NCBI RefSeq assembly: GCF_003265705.1
Contig: NW_020312966.1
Coordinates: forward strand, 22,574,081 to 22,638,080
From: Callorhinus ursinus
Lineage: Eukaryota > Chordata > Mammalia > Carnivora > Otariidae
Reading direction: 5' to 3'
Length of the DNA: 64,000 nucleotides
The notes below the pieces were generated by a model. It ran no database searches. It was given only the letters and a program-made list of their open reading frames with translations, and was not told the origin of the DNA. Positions 56,906-64,000 of the stretch are shown here, one piece after another. The stretch's first letter is position 1. Each line of letters starts with the position of its first letter. A program made the position numbers and the translations under genes.

Positions 56906-59900
56906 AAGGACTTTCTGCCTCCTGGAAAATGGATTAGGGTAGTTTTTCTTAGTCCTCTCATAAGTACAACTAAAAACTCTGGAAAATTATATTTAGAACA
57001 AATATAAGAGAACTCTGGAAGGTAGAGAGAAAGCAAACCAGATGGGGTCATCAAGACATGATGAATGACATGGTGTGAGTTTCCTGGGTTTTTTTTTTTT
57101 ATCATTATTTTTTTTGTTTTGGCAATCTTGAGATGCCAGTGCATGCAGAAACATAAACCCCTCAAAACCTCACAATCTCTCATCAAACACCAGAAAATGG
57201 GCAGTTGATTAAGAGAGAAAATTCTCAGACAATAACTGCTCTACTCCAACCAAACACCACAGAAAAATAGGACCCCATCCCTAACCACATGAGCAAAGTT
57301 GAGTGGGGAGCCTAGACATCCATGCTCACTAGGCTGTGATGGGGCATTCCAACACTGCTGCCAAAGAAGTGTTAGGGAAGTCCCAGTAAAGAACCAAGAC
57401 TTTCATGTCCATTAGATAAGAAAAGGCCCCTTCCTTCAGGTGATAGTAGAGAACACATGGGAGCTTGAATTTCTACCCCTACCTGTAAGTGTGAAGCATG
57501 TCATTCTTCCTGCTGGGTTTCTGTCAGGAGAGAGTCCAGATACGCCCAACACCCATCAGTAACAAGGCTAATTCCTGTGCAGTATCAGTAGAGATCACAT
57601 GAGACTGGGAGTTACAATCAGGCACTGCTACTCCTCCCGGCCAGGGTAAGCATCAATGGAATCTAGTGGGGAGCTATAACTCCCAACCTCACTCAACATT
57701 AAGGACCTTCCACTTCTCAGATGTCCATAGAGGCTGAGTTGAGAACTTGGAATTCTATCCTCAAAGGGCAGTAGTAACAGGGCAATGACCTCCAACCCCC
57801 TGCTGGAACAGTATTAGAGGAAACCAGTAACAATTGGAGGTTTAAATAACATTCAGAGTATCATAAAATTACACCTTAATATCCAGGTTTCAACTGAAAA
57901 TTCACTTGCCATACTAAGAACCAGGAAGATCTCAAGTGGAATGAAAAGAAACAATCAATAGATGTCATCACTGAAATAAGAGATTGTTGGAATTATCTGA
58001 TATTTTTAAGCAGCCCCACAAATGTATTTCAAGGAACAATTACAGTCCTAAAATAAATGCAAAAGGTCTTATCACAGAAATTAGGATATAAAGGAGAACC
58101 CAATGGAAATTTTAGAACAGGAAAATGCAAAAATCAAAATTAAAAACTCAGTAGATGGGCTCACTAGCAGTGTTTCCTCTCTCGCTGTGTCTCTCTCTGT
58201 CAAATAAATAAAATCTTTAAAAAAAAAAAAGAATAGAGAGGAGAAAGGAAGGAATCTGTAAACTGAAAATGGAACAACAGAAGTTACCCATCTAAACAAC
58301 AGGGAGATTTATTTTTTTCTGACCAAAAAACAAACAAACAAAAAAACAGAGTCTCAAGTACTTGTGGGAATATCACAACAAAAAAAATCTAACATTTGTG
58401 TCATCAGAGTCCCAAAAGGAGAGGAGAAAAAGCTGGGCGGCTGGGGGGGTGGGAGTGGGGGTGGGAGAATTAAAAAATACTCCAGGTAATAATGGTTGAA
58501 AATGTCTCAAATGTGGCAAAATACATAAACTTAGAAATTCAAGAAGCTTGAAGAATCTCAAAGATAAAGAATTGTACATCAAAACACATCATAATCAAAC
58601 CTCTGAAAACTAAAGACAAAGGAAAAAATATTGAAGTTGGAAAGAGCTTACCAGGGGGGGAAACAATTGGAATTCAGGAAGATTATTCCTCAGAAAACAG
58701 CGGAGGCCAGAAGGAAAAGACACAATATTTTTGAAATGCTAAGAGAAAAATCCGGTCAACCAAGATCCCTTTATCCAATGCAAATACTCTTTAAGAATGA
58801 GGCAGAAATTAAAACATCCTCAGATGAAAAAAATAAGAGAATTTGTCACCAGCGTCTCTCCCCTGAAATTGATGGCTAAAGGAAGTTCTCTAAACAGACA
58901 GAAATGATTAAAAAGGAATACTCTAACAATAGGAAGGAAAAAGGGGCAACAGAAAGAGTAAAAATATGGGTAAATACAATATGTTCTCATTCTCAAGTAA
59001 TCCAAAAACTACATCTTACAACTGAAGCAAATATAACACCATCTAATATAGTTCTAAGTATATGTAGAGAAAATATTCAAGAAATTTTTAAGGGAACTTA
59101 AAGGAAAGCAAGGTTACTACATTCACTCAAATCAGTAAAGCGATTGTACCAGTAGATTATGATAGGTTATGTATATGTAACTTAATACCTACAGTAACCA
59201 CTAAAAACAGTTCTATACAGATACACATGAAAAACATTAGAAATAAGTCAAAGCAAAACTCTGAAAAATGTCCAAGTATCTGACAAGAAGGCAGGAAAAA
59301 GAAAACAGAGAAACAAGAAAATACAGAGAACAAAAAGAAAAGAAAAATAAAAAATAAAATGGCAAAGTTAAACCCTAACATATCAATAATTACATTATAT
59401 GTAAATGATCTAGATACATCAATAAAAAGACCGATATTGGCAGAGTGGAATAAAAAACATGAGACAACTATATGCTATTTACAAAAGGCTCACCTAAAAT
59501 ATAATGACATAGATGGTTTCAAAGTAAAAGGATGGAAAAGATACATCAGGCAAATATCAATCAAAAGAAAGCAGGAGTAGTCATATTAATATCAGATAGA
59601 GTTCAGAGCACAGAAGTTCACTAGAGGCAGAGGGACATTATACTATGATAAAGAAACCACTAAGAAGCATATAGCAATCCTTAATGTGCATGCACCCATA
59701 GTGGCAAAATATGTAAACAAAAACTGATTGACAGAAATAAAAGAAGAAATAGCCAAGTCCATAAATATAGTTGAATATTTCAACACCGCTCCCTCTAGCA
59801 CATCCAGACAGAAATTCTGCAAGGATATAGAAGAAATAAATAACACTATCGGCCACCATTATCTAATTGACATTTATAGACACTCCACCAAACAATTGCA

Positions 59901-61715
59901 AGATACAGTTTATTTTCAAGTGTCCATGGAAAATGTACTAAGATCAACCATATACTGGATTTATATATATAGATCAATTGTCTTTCTATAACACTAAGAA
60001 TAAGTACATGGATATCAAAAATAATAATATAATACCATATATAATCACTCAAAATATTTAGGTGCATATCTAATAAAATATATGCAGGACTTGCATGTTA
60101 AAAATCATAAACATTTATGAAAGAGTTCAAAGAAGATGTAGATACAGAGAAACATACTATATTCATGGTTTAAAAATCTCAACATAGCAAGGATGTTAAT
60201 TCTTCTCCAGTTAACATAACAGATTTAACATAATTTCTATCAAATAACACCATGATATGTTGATACATATAAACAACGTTATTCTAAAGTTCATATGAAA
60301 AGGTAAAGGAATTCAAATAGTTAAAATAATTTTTAAACAGCAGACAAATGGGAGGAATTAGTCTACCCAATTTTATGATTTGTTATATACATATACTCAG
60401 TATATGTATTTACAGAAGGGTATCTACATTGATAAATGGAACTGAATAGAAAACCCACTAGATTCACACAAATATATCCAACTGAGTTTTGACAAAAATG
60501 CAAGTAATTCAATGGAAGATATATTGCCTTTTTAATAAATGGTACTAGAGCAACTGTACATCCACAGTAAAAAAATGACACCTTATAAAGATTAACTCAA
60601 AATGGATATAGAAGTAAATGTAATATGTAAAACTATAAAACTTTAGAAAAAAGTACAGGAGAATCTCTAGCATCTTGGGTTAGGCAAGGAATTCTTAGAC
60701 TTGACATAAAAAGCATGATCCATAAAAGGGAAAAAATGATAAGTTGGAACTCATCAAAATTTAAAAAGTTTTGCTCTTCAAAAGAGACCATGAAGAAGAT
60801 AAAAATGAAGGGTACAGAGTGAGAAAAAATATTTTTAAATAAATATGTTGAGACTACTATCTACAATATATAAAATCTCCTAAAACTCAACTATAAAATA
60901 AAATAATCCAATTAGAAATTTGGCAAAATAATTTCACCACAGGTAAAACATGTGTCAGACATATGAAAAGATGTGAATAGACACCACTTCACCAAAAAAA
61001 AAAAGACATACAGTGACAAATAAACATGATAAAATGTTCAACATCATTACTCACTAGGGAAATCATATTAAAACCACAACAAGATATCCCTACATATCTA
61101 TTACATTCACTAAAATAAAACATAGTTACAACACTAAATGCTAACAAAATGTATAGAAACTGAATCACTCATACATTGCTGGCTGGAAGCCATACTTTCT
61201 TAGTAACTAAGAAATAAACCAGATGTCCTTGGTGAGTGAATAGTTAAAACAAACTGTGCTACAACCCTGATATGGAATATCATTAAATAGTCATAATGAA
61301 TGGACTATTGATTGCGACAATGGCAGAGATGAATTTCCAAATAATAATTTTGCACGAGAAAAGCCAGTCCTAAAAGGTAACATATAGTTTGATTTATACA
61401 ACAATCTTGAAATGACAGAAAAGAACAGATAGATAAGTGGTTGACAGTGGCTAAGGAAGAGGCAGAAGAGAAGGGGCTGGGACTGTAAAAGGAAAACATG
61501 AAGCTTCCTTGTGCTGATGGAAATGTTCTGTATCTTAAGTACATTAGTATCATATCTTGGTTGTGACACTGTGTTACAATTTTGCAAGACGATTCTGCTG
61601 GAGGAAATTTGGTAAAGGGCATGCAATATTTCCCTCTATTATTTCTTATAAGTGAATGTAATTCTACAATATCTCAAAATAAAAAGTTTAATTAAAAACA
61701 ATTGATTCAAATTAA
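56906..61715 (+). mobile_element. Old L1, sense, internally deleted
   Basis: 5'UTR (56906-58000, GC-richer), ORF1 remnants (about 58100-59100), endonuclease (59360-59940, with 'ITLYVNDLDTSIKR' and 'TICYLQKAHLKYN'), then a jump to the late reverse transcriptase/C-terminal region (about 59990-61000) and 3'UTR ending 'caaaataaaaagtttaatta' near 61700. Central ORF2 is missing. It is interrupted by a small SINE piece at 58168-58230. No intact frame. Confidence 0.75.
58168..58230 (+). mobile_element. CAN SINE 3' end only, 5'-truncated
   Basis: 'gtttcctctctcgctgtgtc', 'tctctctgtcaaataaataa' and the tail are present, without the tRNA-like head. It splits old L1 sequence at 'ctagcag' / 'aatagagagg' with little or no target duplication. 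Confidence 0.85.
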
Positions 61716-61739
61716 ATAAAAAGCAAACGGTATAATTAT

Positions 61740-63828
61740 CCCAATTAGAAGGAAGATATTGTCAGATTAGATAATATAGTGACCTCCCAACACAGGGTGC
61801 CTATACGAAACCTCGTTTGAATTAAAGAGATAAGTGAGTTAATGTTTAAAAATGAAAAAATATATGACCTCCTAGTTTTAATCAAAGAAAGCTGGAAAGG
61901 CTATATTCATATCAAACAAAGTGGATTTCAGAACAAAGAATATTACCAGAGTTAAAGAAGTTCACTTGGTAATGAATGAGGGGTCAGTACATCAAGAAGA
62001 CATAAGTTCTAAATGCTTATAAAACTAGTAATAGACCTTCAAAATATATAAAGCAAAAGCTGATAGGAATGCAAGAAGAAACAGACAAATCTGACAATAT
62101 GATCAGAAATTTCAATACATTTTTTTCAATAGATGATTGAGGAAGGTGACAGAAAATCAATAAAGTTGTTGAAGATTAGAACAATACTATCAATCCAGTT
62201 GACATAATTAATATTTATTGAATATGCTACCTAACTATAAAAAAATACACATTATCTTCAAGTGAGCATTGAATATTTATCAGAAAGACAATATCCTGGG
62301 GGCGCCCGGGTGGCTCAGTCAGTTAAGCATCTGACTCTTGATTTTGTCTCAAGTTGTGATCTCAGGGTGTGAGATCAGCTCTGTGCTCAGTGTGAAGTCG
62401 CTTGAGATTCTCTCTCCCTCTCCCTTGGCCCCTCCCCACCCCACGAGCTTTTGCACGCGCCCACGCGCACTCTCTCTCTCTCTTGCTCTCACTCTCACTC
62501 TCAAATAAATAAATAAATATTAAAAAAAATACTATATTCTGGGTCACTAAACAGGTTTCAAAATATCTAACATGATTCAAGTCAAAGTATTTTCTCCAAA
62601 GACAATGGAATTATATTAGAATCAAGTAACAGAGAGATACTGAAACATTCCCTAAATAATTTGAAACTGAAGAATATGGCTCTCAAAAACACATGTGCCT
62701 AAGAAAAGGAAAAGTTAAAAGTATTTTGAACTGAATGAAAATGAAAACACAACATATCAAAATATGTTGAATGCCATTAAGGCAATATTTAAGGGAAATT
62801 TTATAACACAAAATACCTGTATCAGAAAAAAAAAATTACCTAAGTTTCCACCTTCAGTAAACAGAAGAGAAGCAAATTGAACCTAGAGTAAGCAGATCAA
62901 TAAAATCAATGAAATGGATACAGAAAAAAAGGAGAAAACAAAAGCTATTGGAGAAGATAAATAAAAATGATAAATTTTTAGTCAGACGGTCAGGGAGAAG
63001 AGAGAAAAATTACCAATATCAGGAATGAGAAAAGTGATACTACTATAGATTCTACAAATATTAAAAAATAATAAGGGAGTATTATAAACTATTTAATGCA
63101 AATAAACATGAAAATTTGGAGGAAATGGACACATTTCTTGAAAGATGCAAACAACCAAAGCACATTCAACATGAAACATAATCCAAATAGCCCTGTATCT
63201 GTTAGATAAATTGTATATGTAGCCAAATCTTCCCACTAAAAATTCCAAGCCCAAATCGATCCAACATCGTGTTTTACCAAGTATTTAAAGAAGAAATAAT
63301 ATTAGCAAAATGAAAATGTTATGAGAAGATTAGAGTATCCATTTTTAACAACATTTTTGCAAATGGAATTAGAGAAAAAGAGAGAAGATAGTACAGTAAC
63401 ATCAAGTGTGGTTTACCTCAGGAATGTGGGGTTGATTTAACATTTGAAAACCAATCAATACAATTCACTATGTTAACAGACTCAAAAAGAAAATCCATCT
63501 GATCATCACAACAGATGCAAAACACCACCATGTCACAAAATCTAATATCCACTCCTGATAAAAACTCTCAGAAAACTAGAAATATAAGGGAACTTCTCCA
63601 ACCTGATAAAGGATATATATGAAAAATCTGTAGCTAACATCATACTTAATGGAGAAATACTAAGATCAGGAACAGCAATAATGAAAAATTAGAAGTTGAA
63701 TAAAAAAACACCATTTAGAATAGCAACAAAAATATTAAATATTTAGGAAGAAGTCTGGAAACAAAGTGTGAAAGTTACAAAACAGTGTTAAGAAAATTAA
63801 AGAGCTAATCCTTAAAAAATTAAAAATA
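61740..63828 (+). mobile_element. Old L1 ORF2 (endonuclease and reverse transcriptase), sense
   Basis: Endonuclease traces (61890-62280: 'gctatattcatatcaaacaa', 'gtggatttcagaacaaagaa') continue after a SINE into the reverse transcriptase region (62760-63650: 'aaggcaatatttaagggaaa', 'ggaatgtggggttgatttaa', 'atcatacttaatggagaaat'). All frames are broken. The 3' end is cut by the young L1 at 63829. Confidence 0.85.
62298..62525 (+). mobile_element. CAN SINE
   Basis: Head 'gggggcgcccgggtggctca', a body close to the copies at 2621 and 51128, CT-rich region with CpG-containing 'cacgcgcccacgcgcac' and an (AAAT)n tail. Flanks 'acaatatcctggg' and 'actatattctggg' may be a worn target duplication. Confidence 0.92.
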
Positions 63829-64000
63829 GGGGGCGGAGCAAGATGGCAGAGGAGTAGGAGACCTAGATTTCGTCTGGTCTCAGGAATTCAGCTGAATAGG
63901 GATCAAACCATTCTGAACACCTACGAACTCAACAGGAGATCGAACAGGAGAGTAGCAACAACTCTCTGAACAGAGAAGCAACCACTTACTGGAAGGTAGG
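63829..64000 (+). mobile_element. 5' end of a second young L1 (runs off window)
   Basis: The first 172 bp match the full-length L1 start at 3735-3900 closely, including 'caagatggc' (63839-63847, YY1-type). Differences include a CpG change ('ggcggggg' versus 'ggcagagg') and a short insertion near 63940-63950 relative to the first copy. Because the true 5' end is present, the element may be full length, but the rest is not visible. Confidence 0.95.

Overview
This window looks like intergenic or intronic DNA from a mammalian nuclear genome, in a gene-poor, AT-rich, LINE-dense region. The host is a carnivore. More than a dozen copies or fragments of the tRNA-Lys-derived CAN SINE are scattered through it, with the head 'gggcgcctgggtggctcag', a CT-rich body and an 'aataaataaaatctttaaaa' tail. 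The copies fit arctoid caniforms (bear, seal or mustelid) better than the dog or cat consensus as I remember them. That narrower call rests on memory and is not decisive. I see no confident host protein-coding gene, rRNA, tRNA or small RNA gene. Nearly every open reading frame of any length is LINE-1 coding sequence, its reverse complement, or chance.

Layout. 1-2590: an old L1 with a 5' inversion. 2621-2838: a SINE. 3731-10815 (+): the main feature, a full-length carnivore L1 (5'UTR, ORF1, ORF2, 3'UTR, A-rich tail, target-site duplication) disabled by a few small lesions. 10827-15700: mostly unassigned sequence with an L2 remnant, small SINE and L1 fragments, and a pair of unclassified ~130 bp repeats. 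15700-17460: an ancient antisense L1 carrying two SINEs and an AT island. 17460-26650: unassigned sequence with SINEs, including two at one target site, and L1ME, L2 and MIR remnants. 26660-28395: an LTR-like segment, a CpG-rich patch with an A22 run, and the antisense 5'UTR of an old L1. 28396-37430: L2, MIR and SINE remnants in otherwise unassigned DNA. 37430-50215: a LINE-rich block, nearly all on the minus strand, ending with a young 5'-truncated L1 whose ORF2 C-terminus is still open. 50216-53640: unassigned sequence, one SINE, an (AAAAT)n tract and an MIR. 53640-64000: a LINE-rich block on the plus strand, ending in the first 172 bp of a second young L1 that runs off the window.

No genes here act together. 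The biology is retrotransposition. L1 machinery made the L1, SINE and possible retrocopy insertions, leaving target-site duplications and A-tails. The window preserves several unusual products: a 5' inversion, a 36-bp L1 tail insertion with a perfect 16-bp duplication, two SINEs at one target site, a SINE with a doubled tail, and internally deleted L1s. Two low-confidence minus-strand exon-like segments (24984-25390 and 33372-33550) are flagged for testing. I could not run a repeat library, so family names finer than L1, L2, MIR or CAN SINE are recalled consensus matches, and edges of old elements are approximate.
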